Assembly (NCBI RefSeq): GCF_009688945.1
Contig: NZ_AP021874.1
Coordinates: 1,116,001 to 1,180,000, forward strand
Length of the DNA: 64,000 bases
From: Desulfosarcina alkanivorans
GTDB taxonomy: Bacteria > Desulfobacterota > Desulfobacteria > Desulfobacterales > Desulfosarcinaceae
Direction of reading: 5' to 3'
Shown here: positions 17,409 to 26,557 of the stretch, in pieces
Layout: each line of letters starts with the position of its first letter
Position numbering within the stretch: the stretch's first letter is position 1
Notes under the pieces: model-generated
Databases searched by the model: none
The model's input: only the letters and a program-made list of their open reading frames with translations
Told to the model about the DNA's origin: nothing
Translations under genes and position numbers: made by a program

Positions 17409-18189
17409 GGGAGTCTCCCGAAAATAGATCATGTTCATTGCGCTGAAAAAAAAATTGTCGCCTGCTGCGGTCCCGACCGAGCCGACCGCTTGCGGACGGC
17501 AACATCGTTGACAGCAATAATCATGCAAACAAGAAAAAATTTGTGTCCTGCCCCCGCTTTTTTTCCCTCCAGGGCGTATACAGATGGTCACAGCTGTGTT
17601 GGTTTTTTGCAATCCCCTGCCATGTCTAAATTCAACCGACTGTAATAACAGTGTATATTTTTTATCGTGCCCGTCCTTTTCACAAACCGGCCATTGGCCG
17701 ATGGGGCTTTGAGATAGGAAATTCAATCGGATCCGATTTCAACACCGCCGCGTGTCAACCCGCCATATGAGCCGCACCCTGTCCCGGCAGGGAAGGTTTT
17801 AACATCTGCATCGGCAGATTTTTCCTCCCGCGGCCAAATGCACGAAGACCATCCAATGGGAGGCGCCATCGTGCCAATCTTTGTCATCATGCAGTCAAAG
17901 GATTCGGATTAAATATTTCATCCTTTTGATTATATTATATATATAAACATCAATGAAACCGGCACAGCATTTGCTGATCAGTAGTGTCCGCCCTGAAACG
18001 AAAAAGGGTCGGAATCAGGACCCGCGACCACTTTTACCCCCCGTATGAATCACGGGAGGTCCCACAGGCATATCGTTGTATGCAGCGGATATGACGTTTG
18101 CCAAATCCGGATCAGGGCAACGGGTTCCCTTGGGGGCGGGCAGGAACAGACGCGATACCCATTACCAATCAAAGGATTGAAGGACGAAT
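17409..18189. other. 781-bp intergenic region between divergent genes
   Basis: No plausible gene. The segment from 17925 to 17950 is very AT-rich (TTATATTATATATATAAAC) and could hold a promoter for the FlgC-like gene. TAGTGTCCGCCC near 17982 begins like the ISNCY terminal repeat but diverges after eight bases. Nothing else was identified. Confidence 0.5.
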
Positions 18190-18543
18190 ATGATGTCACC
18201 ATTGAATTCGGCCATTTCGGCAATCTCGGCATTTTCGGTTAAAATGAAAGTGACCGCCAACAACGTCGCCAATGTGAATTCAGACGGCTTTAAAAAAAGC
18301 CGCACGACATTTACGGAAGGCCTGTCCGGTGGCGTCGAAGCGGAGGTCGATATCGTCGATACGCCCGGCACCGTCAAGCGGGTCGAAGAAAATGGCGGGA
18401 CCCGAGACGTTGAACCATCGAACGTCGATCTTGCACAGGAATTGACCGATTCGATAGCGACCCGTTCAGGATACAAAGCCAATCTCAAGACCATCCAGAC
18501 CGATGATGAAATGCGTGGCACCCTTTTGGACACGATTGGATAG
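18190..18543 (+). CDS. small FlgC-like flagellar rod family protein
   Basis: 117 aa. It has both hallmarks of the flagellar rod/hook family: the N-terminal helix with KVTANNVANVNSDGFKKSR and the C-terminal helix with NVDLAQELTDSIATRSGYKA then LKTIQTDDEM. The central domain is only about 50 residues, so it is shorter than typical FlgC (about 135-150 aa). No other flagellar structural gene is nearby; authentic rod operons carry flgB-flgC-fliE. It may be a genuine orphan paralog or a minimal rod-like protein of unknown use. The start is an ATG pair behind AAGGACGAAT. Confidence 0.75.
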   Translation: MMSPLNSAISAISAFSVKMKVTANNVANVNSDGFKKSRTTFTEGLSGGVEAEVDIVDTPGTVKRVEENGGTRDVEPSNVDLAQELTDSIATRSGYKANLKTIQTDDEMRGTLLDTIG

Positions 18544-18675
18544 CCCGGGGTCAAAAAATGTGCTTCCCGCCTTGATGAAATCCTGATCATGCCGATAACC
18601 GGTTTGAGCACAATCGACAACAGTGCGCCACACCGAAACGATTTCAGCCACCGATGAACCGCTGGCCGAGAAAGG

Positions 18676-20280
18676 ATGATCAGGAATTTGACTTCCGAAT
18701 CACGCCCCTCCTTCACAGGATTCTGGATTGCGCTGGTCCTCTTGACAAGTGCGGTGGTCTGGAACCATTCAGCCCTGGCCGCCGCCGAGCCGGATCGATT
18801 CAACGCGTTGTACGTCCCCCCCCATAAAATCACCCGGCGGACCTTCGATGAGATTGTCCATTACGCCGCCCTGACGCCGGTCAATGCCGTCGTATTGCAT
18901 GTCAAAACCCCCAGGGGCAAGCTGCTGTGGCCGTCCGGCAATGCCATGGCCGTCCAGATGGGTGTCGCCGCCGGGCATTCGGGCCTTTCAAGGCATGTGG
19001 CCCGGTTAAAAAAAGACAACATCCGCACCATTGCCAAACTGGATGTGTTTGCCGATCACCAACTGGCTGCAACGATGCCGTCGCTGAGCGTCATGGATGC
19101 GTCTACGGGTTCTCCGTGGACCGACGCCAATGGCCTTCACTGGTCCAATCCAAGCGACCGCCGGGTCTGGGCGTACAACATTGCCCTGTGCAGAGAACTG
19201 GCGCGCATGGGCGTTGATGAAATCCAGTTCGACTACGTCCGTTTTCCCAGTGACGGCGATCTCTCAAGGATCCACTACCCCGGCACCCTGCCCGGTTTTT
19301 CGAAATCGGAATGCATCGCGTCCTTTCTCGAAGAAGCCTACCGTGAATTGAAACCGCTGGGGGTGAGCGTCTCCGCAGACATCTTCGGATTGACCGCCTG
19401 GAAAACCGATGACTTCGGTGTCGGGCAGGTCCTGGAGAAAATGGCCCCCCACCTGGATGTCATCTGCCCCATGTTCTATCCGTCCCACTTCCCGGCCGGA
19501 TTCCTGGGCAAAAAAACACCGGGAGAATTCCCGGCAGTGATCATGGAAGCCAGCATGCGCAGCATGATGAACCGGACGGGCAAGCCGATCCGGCCCTGGA
19601 TCCAAGGCTTCTGGTACCCGCCCCGGCAAATCGGCGCCCAGATCGAGGGCATTGAAAAGGCATCGGGCCAAAGCTGGTCAATCTGGAACCCGAGCGGCCG
19701 CTACGGTTTGTCCTACCAGGCCATGGCGGAGCGGTCCGGCGTGTGTCTGTCACGGCCGACCTTTTATCCGTCGGTGGCGGATCTGTTGTCAAAAGACGAC
19801 CGGTCCATACGCGGGCAACGTACCGTGGTCAACTTTACCAGTTTTAAAATGGGCTACTCCATTCTCTCACTCGAAGCGTCCGAAAACGGGATCCGTTCGC
19901 GCTATTCCTCACCGGCGGCCATCGTGGCGACGATCGAAGAGAGCATCATGGATCACATTCTGAAAAAACGGGAAATCCCCTTCAGGCCCGATGCCGATCC
20001 GTATGTCAAACGCAGACTGGTCAGCGACCTGCTGTGCGCCGATCTGGGCAAAGATGCACGCCGGATGCGGCCGGAACCCATCTATATCGACTGGGCAAAC
20101 GATTGTCTGTTTTCCACCTCGGGCATCCCGCAGCCCCGCCTGGACGTGTATGCGCAGGTCGCCCGCCAGCCCGTTCTCGATGACACCGCCGGCATGACCC
20201 CCCAGGAGGCCCTCGAACTCGCATCGGCCGCCGACACTATTTTCGGCGCGGCGGAAAGCGCCTTTCCATTCCAACGCTGA
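18676..20280 (+). CDS. putative exported glycoside hydrolase (DUF4015-like)
   Basis: 534 aa. Signal peptide in residues 1-36 (FWIALVLLTSAVVWN, Ala-rich cleavage region). The body has the TIM-barrel pattern of the DUF4015/GH-like family: NALYVPPHKITRRTFDEIV, NAVVLHVKTPRGKLLWPS, IRTIAKLDVFADHQLA, WNPSDRRVWAYNIALCREL-type YNIALCRELARMGVDEIQ followed by FDYVRFPSDG, VSADIFGLTAW and HLDVICPMFYPSHFP. The EIQFDYVRFPSDG segment carries the probable catalytic acidic residues. It is likely to act on a cell-envelope or extracellular polysaccharide in the periplasm. The last 150 residues are less conserved, without a recognised binding module. Confidence 0.8.
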   Translation: MIRNLTSESRPSFTGFWIALVLLTSAVVWNHSALAAAEPDRFNALYVPPHKITRRTFDEIVHYAALTPVNAVVLHVKTPRGKLLWPSGNAMAVQMGVAAGHSGLSRHVARLKKDNIRTIAKLDVFADHQLAATMPSLSVMDASTGSPWTDANGLHWSNPSDRRVWAYNIALCRELARMGVDEIQFDYVRFPSDGDLSRIHYPGTLPGFSKSECIASFLEEAYRELKPLGVSVSADIFGLTAWKTDDFGVGQVLEKMAPHLDVICPMFYPSHFPAGFLGKKTPGEFPAVIMEASMRSMMNRTGKPIRPWIQGFWYPPRQIGAQIEGIEKASGQSWSIWNPSGRYGLSYQAMAERSGVCLSRPTFYPSVADLLSKDDRSIRGQRTVVNFTSFKMGYSILSLEASENGIRSRYSSPAAIVATIEESIMDHILKKREIPFRPDADPYVKRRLVSDLLCADLGKDARRMRPEPIYIDWANDCLFSTSGIPQPRLDVYAQVARQPVLDDTAGMTPQEALELASAADTIFGAAESAFPFQR

Positions 20281-20822
20281 TCCGTTGAGGGGGAGTGCCG
20301 GTGGGTTGACAAAGGGCCACGTTTCTCCTATTAAGTTAACCTTGACGTAAAGGTTAACTATTGGCGGACTCGTAAAAAGTCGAAATCACCGACCACCCGC
20401 AAAGCGGGTGGTTTGATGAAGCCCCCTCGAAGGGGGCTGAAAACCAGATCAGTAAACGTCGAGTACCGAACGTCATACATTGAGCAATGTTGTTTCTCTC
20501 GCCCGCTTCGCTCGAGGGCGCAGAGACGCAGAGGTGTAGGATTTTTGAAAAGAAACCAAATGAAGGGCAAATGTTTGGGTCCCGTTTTTTATCTTTTCTG
20601 CTGTTTCTCTCTGTGTGCTCTGCGACTCTGCGAGAGATTGTTTTTATCAAACGACCAAGCGAAGCGATCGCCGCATTCGACGTTCGATGTTCATAAAATT
20701 ACCGATTGAACGTCTCGCCGGACCGGTCCGAACCGCTTCGAGTCGCTCGGGCATAGCCCGAGGTTTAATTTACTGCAATCAGTTGGTGCCCATCCGGAAA
20801 TGGCCGACTTACCGGCCGACGG
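20281..20822. other. 542-bp intergenic region largely made of repeat
   Basis: The section 20391-20787 is the left arm of a long inverted repeat described separately. The first 110 bases include TCGTAAAAAGTC (20368), a core shared with the MITE at 8181. Open frames here are products of the repeat, not genes. Confidence 0.6.
20391..20787 (+). repeat. long inverted repeat, left arm (partner 23372-23861)
   Basis: In order: a CACCCGC/GCGGGTG hairpin, GAAGCCCCCTCGAAGGGGGC, AAAACCAGATCA, TTTCTCTCGCCC with CGCAGAGACGCAGAG, CTCTGCGAGAGATTGTTTTT, ATCAAACGACCAAG, GCATTCGACGTTC and a final GCTCGGGCA/GCCCGA hairpin ending in TACTGCAA. The same blocks occur in the same order on the opposite strand at 23372-23861, which is longer by extra copies of the CGCAGAGACGC unit. 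Confidence 0.85.
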
Positions 20823-21254
20823 ATGGACGCGACCTCACCCGTCAGGGTAGCCGTGAAAAAAACGACCTACGCCATATCCGACCTCTCCGCCGAACTTTCC
20901 ATAACCAGCCGGGCGATCCGATTTTACGAAGAAAAAGGGCTGATCCAGCCCCTTCGCACGACGGGCAACCAGCGCAGGTATACCCGGAAAGACCGGACCC
21001 GCCTGAAACTGATCCTGAGGGGAAAACGGTTCGGTTACACCCTCGACGAGATCGCCAGAATGATCGGCCTGGCGGACGTGGACATCAACGAGATCGACCA
21101 AATCAGAAACGCATTGGCCTACGGTGACAAAAAACTGGCCGAAATCAGGCATCGCAGGAAGGAGTTGGAAGACATGGAAGCGGATATGATCAGGGTGAGG
21201 CAACGCCTGACGACCCGGCTGAAAGAGCTTGAAAAGGAAAAGAACCATGTTTGA
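20823..21254 (+). CDS. MerR-family transcriptional regulator
   Basis: 143 aa. N-terminal winged helix of the MerR family: TYAISDLSAELSITSRAIRF, YEEKGLIQPLRT and NQRRYTRKDRTRLKLILRGK, followed by GYTLDEIARMI and a long coiled-coil dimerisation helix with charged repeats to the C terminus. There is no metal-binding Cys cluster, so it resembles LiuR-type regulators of acyl-CoA and branched-chain amino acid degradation rather than metal sensors. Its stop overlaps the start of the acyl-CoA dehydrogenase gene, which it very likely controls. The start could also be the internal ATG-less GTG at RVAV, but ATG 20823 fits. Confidence 0.88.
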   Translation: MDATSPVRVAVKKTTYAISDLSAELSITSRAIRFYEEKGLIQPLRTTGNQRRYTRKDRTRLKLILRGKRFGYTLDEIARMIGLADVDINEIDQIRNALAYGDKKLAEIRHRRKELEDMEADMIRVRQRLTTRLKELEKEKNHV

Positions 21255-22491
21255 GCATCTGCTGTCCGACCCGGCAAAGGCCTTCCGCGAGGAAGTCAGG
21301 GATCTGGTCAAATGGGTACCCCGCCAGATGATCCTGGACATGGACCAGGACCGCATCCAGTTCCCCCGGGCGTTTCTTGAGGAAGCCGGAAGGCGCAACC
21401 TCATGGGGTGCCGGTATCCGAAACAATGGGGCGGCCGGGACATGGACTGGGTAACGACGGCCATGGCCATGGAAGAGGTCGGAACCCTGGGGTATATCTT
21501 TGCCTGCGTATTCGGCGTCGGCGCCGAACTGGTCTGCGATGCCATCATCCGCCATGGCACGGACGATCAGAAGGAAAGGTACGTCAAACCCCTGCTCCGG
21601 GGGGAATTGTTTGCCGCCGAATGCCTCACCGAACCGCGGGGCGGGTCCGACTTTTTCGGCACGACCACGACGGCCGTGGAGGACGGCGACCATTTTCTGC
21701 TGAACGGACAGAAACGGTTTATCGTGGGGGCCCAGGGCGCTGATTTTTTCCTGGTGTATGCCAAAACGGCGTCCGACCGCAAACCCCATGAATCCCTCAC
21801 CTGCTTTATTGTCGATCGGGATACGGGGGTGCAGACCGAATACCTCTACGGACTCATGGGCTGCCGCGGCGGCGGGGCCGGCCGGATCGTGTTCAGGGAC
21901 GTTCGGGTGCCCCGGGCCAACGTGGTGGGAACCGTCAACGGCGCCTATGCGGTTTTCAATACGATGATGATCCCCGAACGACTGGGAACGGCCGCCATGA
22001 CCATCGGCGCGGCCAGACCGGCACTGGATGTGGCCACGCGCTATTCCAGCCGGCGAAAAGCGTTCGGCGCCACCATCAACACCTTCCAGGGGGTCAGTTT
22101 CCAGGTCGCCGAAGCCGCCATGCTGCTGGACGCGGCACGGGCGATGGTCTACGCCACCTGCACGGCGGTGGACCGTGGCGAGCCGCCCGGGACGACCCGC
22201 CGACTGATTTCCGAGACCAAAAAGTTCGTCACCGAATCGTGCCAGCAGGTGGCCCACAATGCCATGCAGGTCATGGGCGGCATTGGCTACACCAACGTCT
22301 TTCCGGTGGAACGCATCGTGCGCGACCTCCGGCTGGCGTCCATCTGGACCGGCACCAATGAAGTGATGTCCATGATTATCGCCAACGAATGGTACCGCAC
22401 CCATGCCGGGCAGGCATCGGATACCGGCGCCAGGAATTGGGAAATGGATGCGGACCAGGCGGAGGCGGTGGATGAAAAGATTTACGAATAA
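21247..22491 (+). CDS. acyl-CoA dehydrogenase
   Basis: 414 aa from ATG 21247, which overlaps the MerR stop by 8 bases; GAAAAGGAAAAG serves as ribosome site. FAD-dependent oxidation of an acyl-CoA to enoyl-CoA in the cytoplasm. N-terminal helical domain; middle beta domain with ECLTEPRGGSDFFGT and the FAD contact region; C-terminal helical domain with IMQVMGGIGYTN-like AMQVMGGIGYTNVFPVERIV and the catalytic-Glu segment IWTGTNEVMSM. All landmarks of the family are intact. Substrate cannot be read from sequence; a MerR partner suggests branched-chain or aromatic acyl-CoA. Confidence 0.93.
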   Translation: MFEHLLSDPAKAFREEVRDLVKWVPRQMILDMDQDRIQFPRAFLEEAGRRNLMGCRYPKQWGGRDMDWVTTAMAMEEVGTLGYIFACVFGVGAELVCDAIIRHGTDDQKERYVKPLLRGELFAAECLTEPRGGSDFFGTTTTAVEDGDHFLLNGQKRFIVGAQGADFFLVYAKTASDRKPHESLTCFIVDRDTGVQTEYLYGLMGCRGGGAGRIVFRDVRVPRANVVGTVNGAYAVFNTMMIPERLGTAAMTIGAARPALDVATRYSSRRKAFGATINTFQGVSFQVAEAAMLLDAARAMVYATCTAVDRGEPPGTTRRLISETKKFVTESCQQVAHNAMQVMGGIGYTNVFPVERIVRDLRLASIWTGTNEVMSMIIANEWYRTHAGQASDTGARNWEMDADQAEAVDEKIYE

Positions 22492-22547
22492 CCCGGTGCC
22501 CATCCACAACCGGTCGGGCCGGCCATGCAGGGAGACGCGCACCTGAG

Positions 22548-23357
22548 ATGAATATCGTCAAACTTCATCGTTTCAATGCCGGGGTGACGGCATTGGAAAT
22601 GGGTTACGGCATGGTGGGGCGGCCGCTGATGAACGTGCACTGCTATCTGGTGGGCGACACGCTCATCGACAGCGGCCAGACCCGGATGGCCCGGACCGTG
22701 AAGACATTCATACGGGGCCATCGAATCCGTCGGCTTCTGCTGACCCACCATCACGAAGACCACAGCGGCAACGCGGCCCTGGTGGCCGGGGCATGCGGTG
22801 CGACCGTCCTGGGACACCCCCTGACCGCCCGCAAGATGGTCCATATCCATCCCATTTTGCCCTACCAGCACTTCATATGGGGACGGGCCCGGCGGGTGGA
22901 CGTGTCCCCCCTGCCCGCGGTTGTGGAATCCGACGGGTACCGCTTTATCCCCATTCACACGCCGGGCCACAGCAGGGATCACACGGTTTACCTGGAGCCA
23001 GGCAACGGGTGGCTTTTCTGCGGCGATCTGTATCTGGGAGACCGGATCAAATTTTTCCGATCCGATGAAAAAATCGATCTGCAGATCCGCTCGCTCCGGG
23101 CTGTCCTGCGATACGATTTCGAAGCGCTCTTTTGCGGCCACAACCCGGTGCTGAACAACGGCAGGCGCCGGCTGCGCGCCAAACTGGCCTACCTCGAGGA
23201 CATTGCCGGCACGGTGCGCTCGCTGATGGCGCGGGGTCTGCCGGAAAGGGAAATCATCCGGCGGCTGGATCGAAAGCAGGACCGGCTGGTGAAAACCATC
23301 ACCATGGGCAACGTCAGCTTTGCCAACATGGTTCGATCCGCCATCCATGCCGCTTGA
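22548..23357 (+). CDS. metallo-beta-lactamase-fold hydrolase
   Basis: 269 aa. The HxHxDH zinc signature is THHHEDHSGN (about residues 65-74), with the third His in HTPGHSRDHTVY and the bridging Asp in WLFCGDLYLGD and final His in LFCGHNPVL. It is the general glyoxalase II/hydrolase fold; the C-terminal helical tail (RRLRAKLAYLEDIAGTV) resembles that of thioesterase-like members. Being the last gene of the MerR-acyl-CoA dehydrogenase operon (57-base gap), it may hydrolyse a pathway thioester; that is inference. Confidence 0.88.
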   Translation: MNIVKLHRFNAGVTALEMGYGMVGRPLMNVHCYLVGDTLIDSGQTRMARTVKTFIRGHRIRRLLLTHHHEDHSGNAALVAGACGATVLGHPLTARKMVHIHPILPYQHFIWGRARRVDVSPLPAVVESDGYRFIPIHTPGHSRDHTVYLEPGNGWLFCGDLYLGDRIKFFRSDEKIDLQIRSLRAVLRYDFEALFCGHNPVLNNGRRRLRAKLAYLEDIAGTVRSLMARGLPEREIIRRLDRKQDRLVKTITMGNVSFANMVRSAIHAA

Positions 23358-23929
23358 CCGGGACGAAGAGGCTCTATTTGCAGTAAAAAAAATTCGGGCT
23401 CTGCCCGAGCGACCCGAAGCGCGTCGGACCGTGCCGGCGAGATATTCAACCAGCAGAAGCTTTTGTTGAACATTGAACGTCGAATGCGGAGAACACTCCA
23501 CTTGGTCGTTTGATAAAAAAAACAATCTCTCGCAGAGCCGCAGAGACCACAGAGAGAGCGTTTTATATGGGCTGCGCCCAAAAAACCAAAACAGGGTTTC
23601 AATCCATTCCTCTTGATTTCGTTCCTCAAAAATCAACCCCTCTGCGTCTCTGCGTCCTCTAACGAAGTGGGCGAGAGAAAAAAACTAAAATTTGCGTTTC
23701 CGCGTCTCTGCACCCTCGAGCGAAGCCCCGCAATGCACGACAGGCTGGGCGAGAGAAAAAACATCGGTCAATGTCGGAGGGCCGGTGTTCGACGCTTATT
23801 GATCTGGTTTTCAGCCCCCTTCGAGGGGGCTTCATCCAATCACCCGTTTGCGGGTGATTGGGTGATTGACAACCGTTGTGACAAGGGGTGATGCCCAGGT
23901 CAGAAGGCGGGCGGGCGGAACAGCGGCGG
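23358..23929. other. 572-bp intergenic region largely made of repeat
   Basis: The section 23372-23861 is the right arm of the long inverted repeat. No gene was recognised. Both flanking genes converge on it, so hairpins here could also end transcription. Confidence 0.6.
23372..23861 (-). repeat. long inverted repeat, right arm (partner 20391-20787)
   Basis: Reverse complement of the left arm with about 80-90 percent identity in the shared blocks, plus one extra CTCTCGCCC...CGCAGAGACGC unit. Together with the left arm it brackets exactly the three-gene MerR/acyl-CoA dehydrogenase/MBL operon. Confidence 0.85.
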
Positions 23930-24688
23930 CTACTTGATCCCCCGGCTGTCCTTGATCTGCTCCCACGCGTCCTGGATTTCACGAAATTTATCATGGGCGA
24001 AACGGGTGAATTCATCGGGCAGCCCCTTGGCGGCGATCTTGTCCGGGTGGTACTCCTGAACGCGCCGGCGATAGCAGCGTTTCACCTGGTCATCGGAATC
24101 ATTCGGGCTGCATCCCAGCACGGCGTAGGCCTTGTCCGCTGTCGGCACATATTGCGATTTCAGCTGCTCGTAGCGCAGGGTATTGAAATTGAAAGTTTTC
24201 ACGGCGGAAAGGATCAGCATTTCCTCCCCACGGGTCATCCGCCCGTCCGACACCGCCACCCGCAGCAGGATGTCGATCATGAGTTCCAGCATCTGGGGCT
24301 GATGGTGAAACTGGCCATAAAACTGACCGGCAAAATCGTCAAACGTCCCCGGGGCGTTCAGGGCCGTCCGGAAAATATTCACGGCCGCATTCCGGCTTTC
24401 CCCATCCAGCCGCAAATCGTTTTCCATGAACGCCTGAATGGAATCAACCTCCTCTTTTTTCACCCGGCCATCCGCCTGGGCCAGTTTGGCCAGCATGGAG
24501 AACGCCGCCACGAAAAAGGTCAGCTGATGATGCTCGACGGTTGACAGCCGCTGGCGGCTGCCGGCGGCGGCATCGAGTTCGGCTCCCGTATCGAAAGCGT
24601 GTCCGAATGCGGCCCCGAATATGGCCCCCAAAGGCCCGCCAAAGGCAAATCCGATGGTTCCGCCGACCAGTTTTCCCATCCATCCCAT
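23930..24688 (-). CDS. TerB-DnaJ co-chaperone (DjlA-like)
   Basis: 252 aa from ATG 24688, behind AGGAGAAACAGCCC. The N terminus is Gly-rich and hydrophobic (KLVGGTIGFAFGGPLGAIFG), probably a membrane-associating segment as in DjlA. Then comes a TerB-like helical domain (FFVAAFSMLAKLAQADGRVKK and VAVSDGRMTRGEEMLI, the paired acidic DGRV/DGRM motifs) and a C-terminal J domain (AYAVLGCSPNDSDDQVKRCY, with the HPD signature in EYHPDKI). DjlA-type proteins stimulate DnaK at the membrane. The gene is monocistronic and divergent from the coiled-coil gene at 24938. Confidence 0.88.
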   Translation of the reverse strand: MGWMGKLVGGTIGFAFGGPLGAIFGAAFGHAFDTGAELDAAAGSRQRLSTVEHHQLTFFVAAFSMLAKLAQADGRVKKEEVDSIQAFMENDLRLDGESRNAAVNIFRTALNAPGTFDDFAGQFYGQFHHQPQMLELMIDILLRVAVSDGRMTRGEEMLILSAVKTFNFNTLRYEQLKSQYVPTADKAYAVLGCSPNDSDDQVKRCYRRRVQEYHPDKIAAKGLPDEFTRFAHDKFREIQDAWEQIKDSRGIK

Positions 24689-24937
24689 GGGCTGTTTCTC
24701 CTGTTTCGTTTCGCTGAAAGGCATCCATCCGGCGGAGGTCGATCCGCCTGGCGGCTGCGTTCTGCTCGAGGGCCTCAAATACCACAAAAGGCAAGGGTTG
24801 CCAACCACGGGATCATTTGATCCGCATGCCCGCAGGCGCCAGAAAGAGCTTGAATTGCATCCAATTAGTTTGTATTGTCAACAGTTGCTGCGTTCCAGCC
24901 AACATCTCCAATACTGTTCCACGAAAGGTTATCGCCT

Positions 24938-25714
24938 ATGTTGACATGGTGGACCAATATGGAATCCGTCGCCGCCCTGAGCAACTGGATGCTGATGTCA
25001 ACGGTTGTTTTTGCGGTGCTGACGGGAATCCTGGCGTTTCTGACCATCGGAAAATCCAAACGTCTCGTCAACCGCCTCTCAGAAGACATTCTATCCTCCC
25101 GGAAACAAATCAAATCCCTGGAAAAGACGGCTGAAGAAATCCGCAGGGAACTGCTGAAAACCCAGCAGCATCAGGACATCAATCAACTCAAACTGAAAAC
25201 CAGCAACTCATCCGCCCAGGAATTGCGCCAGGAATTGCTGGATGCCAGAAAGCGCCTGGAGATCGCCGAAGCGGCCATCAAAGAGCACCAGGCCCGGGAA
25301 TCAGAGGATGGTGACGGAAGCGAAACCATGCTGACCCTCGACCTGGAGCTGGAGCCCGAGGGCAGCCTTTCGGACAACCAGCGCGAACAGCTGATCGCGC
25401 TGCTCGACCCGGGGCCCAAGGGGAATGTCGACATCTTTTGCGTCATGGATGACGACGGCTCGGAACTGACGGCCAAACAGCTGGATGAAGTCCTGACGGC
25501 TGACGGCTGGAAAACCAATGGCGTTGCCCGGAGTGCCTTTTCCAATCCGCCGAAAGGCCTCCTTCTGGCGGTAAACAGCAAGGAGACGGCGCCCTCGTAT
25601 GCCTCGTTCCTGCAGCGGGTGTTTTCCACCATCGGCATGGATGTTTCCGCCAGGATTGATAAAAAATACCGTGAATGGTCCCTGACCGTGATCGTGGGCT
25701 CCACTGACGGCTGA
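24938..25714 (+). CDS. membrane-anchored coiled-coil protein, unknown
   Basis: 258 aa from ATG 24938 (CGAAAGGTT upstream). One transmembrane segment at residues 16-38 (LMSTVVFAVLTGILAFLTIG), then about 90 residues of coiled coil (SEDILSSRKQIKSLEKTAEE onward), an acidic linker, and a C-terminal alpha/beta domain (NVDIFCVMDDDGSELTAKQL ... SLTVIVGSTD). No enzyme motif. It is the first of two similarly organised proteins at the head of the envelope operon that continues to 31873, though the 78-base gap leaves co-transcription unproven. Confidence 0.68.
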   Translation: MLTWWTNMESVAALSNWMLMSTVVFAVLTGILAFLTIGKSKRLVNRLSEDILSSRKQIKSLEKTAEEIRRELLKTQQHQDINQLKLKTSNSSAQELRQELLDARKRLEIAEAAIKEHQARESEDGDGSETMLTLDLELEPEGSLSDNQREQLIALLDPGPKGNVDIFCVMDDDGSELTAKQLDEVLTADGWKTNGVARSAFSNPPKGLLLAVNSKETAPSYASFLQRVFSTIGMDVSARIDKKYREWSLTVIVGSTDG

Positions 25715-25792
25715 TCCCCGCGCGGCAATCATCGACCGGACTGTTGACCCATCGTCGACACGACCATTAACTCCATTTTCGGGAAAGCGCCC

Positions 25793-26512
25793 ATGACGGC
25801 TGATATCGCAACCGAGAAAAAACCCGCCGGCACGAATGCCCTCTTGTCGACCCTGACCCTGGCGTGTGCCGCGTTCACACTTTGTTTTGCCCTGCTTTCA
25901 ATGATCGTCGGCAACCGGTTCGCCGCCCTCCATGAGGATTGGATGGAGACGGAAAAAGCCGCCGTCACATCAGAAGCCGCATCGATGGGGGAGATGACGC
26001 TTGCGCTGAAAACCGCCGCGAGCGAACTTGAAACCGCACGCCTGGCGCTGGACAAAGAGAAGGCAGCCGGCGGCCGACTCCGAAAGCAGCTCGCCGTTGC
26101 CATGAAGGATCTCGAATCGGCCAGGGCCAATCTGGCCAAGGCCAACCAGACCATCGACAACCTCCAGTCCGTGAAACCGGTAGAATCGACACCGCCCGCG
26201 GAAAGCGACGCGGCCGCCCCCCTGCCCGCCGCCGCCGCTTCCCCGGAAAACGCACCACCGCAAGCCCCCCCGGCTCAGCCGGCATCGCCGCCTGCCGGCG
26301 ATCCCGCCGGGCTGCCGGACTCGCCCCAATCACCTGAAAACGCACCCGCTGCCACCGAACCGGAAGGCGTGGCGGCACCGCAGCCCCAGGCCGGCCTTGC
26401 CGCACCTGCTGCGGATGCACCCGTCGCTTCCGATGTCTCCAGCCCCATCACCGAAGAGGCCCTTCCGGACGTGTCCCGGGAATCGCCGGCGGCTTCACCG
26501 GCCGCGGATTGA
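25793..26512 (+). CDS. membrane-anchored protein with coiled coil and Pro/Ala-rich tail
   Basis: 239 aa. N-terminal transmembrane segment at about 20-42 (LACAAFTLCFALLSMIVGN), a coiled coil (ALKTAASELETARLALDKEK, then LESARANLAKANQTIDNLQ) and a 95-residue low-complexity tail dominated by Pro, Ala and Glu. Architecture echoes the preceding gene, but without its C-terminal domain. The tail is strongly GC-biased, so exact residues may vary freely. Function unknown; a periplasm-spanning or scaffold role is a guess. Confidence 0.65.
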   Translation: MTADIATEKKPAGTNALLSTLTLACAAFTLCFALLSMIVGNRFAALHEDWMETEKAAVTSEAASMGEMTLALKTAASELETARLALDKEKAAGGRLRKQLAVAMKDLESARANLAKANQTIDNLQSVKPVESTPPAESDAAAPLPAAAASPENAPPQAPPAQPASPPAGDPAGLPDSPQSPENAPAATEPEGVAAPQPQAGLAAPAADAPVASDVSSPITEEALPDVSRESPAASPAAD

Positions 26513-26557
26513 TCACCCCGGGAGGACGATCGGACAGGCAGCGGGAAGGATGGGTTC

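Noticed and set aside
17600-17640. A sigma-54-like promoter (ATGGCAGGGGATTGCA on the minus strand)
   Set aside because: The spacing between GG and GC is 9 rather than 10, and the -24 C is followed by AG instead of AC.
20413-20709. Open frames within the long inverted repeat arms
   Set aside because: Composition follows the repeat (CGCAGAGACGCAGAG runs), both arms give similar frames in either orientation, and no start site is present.
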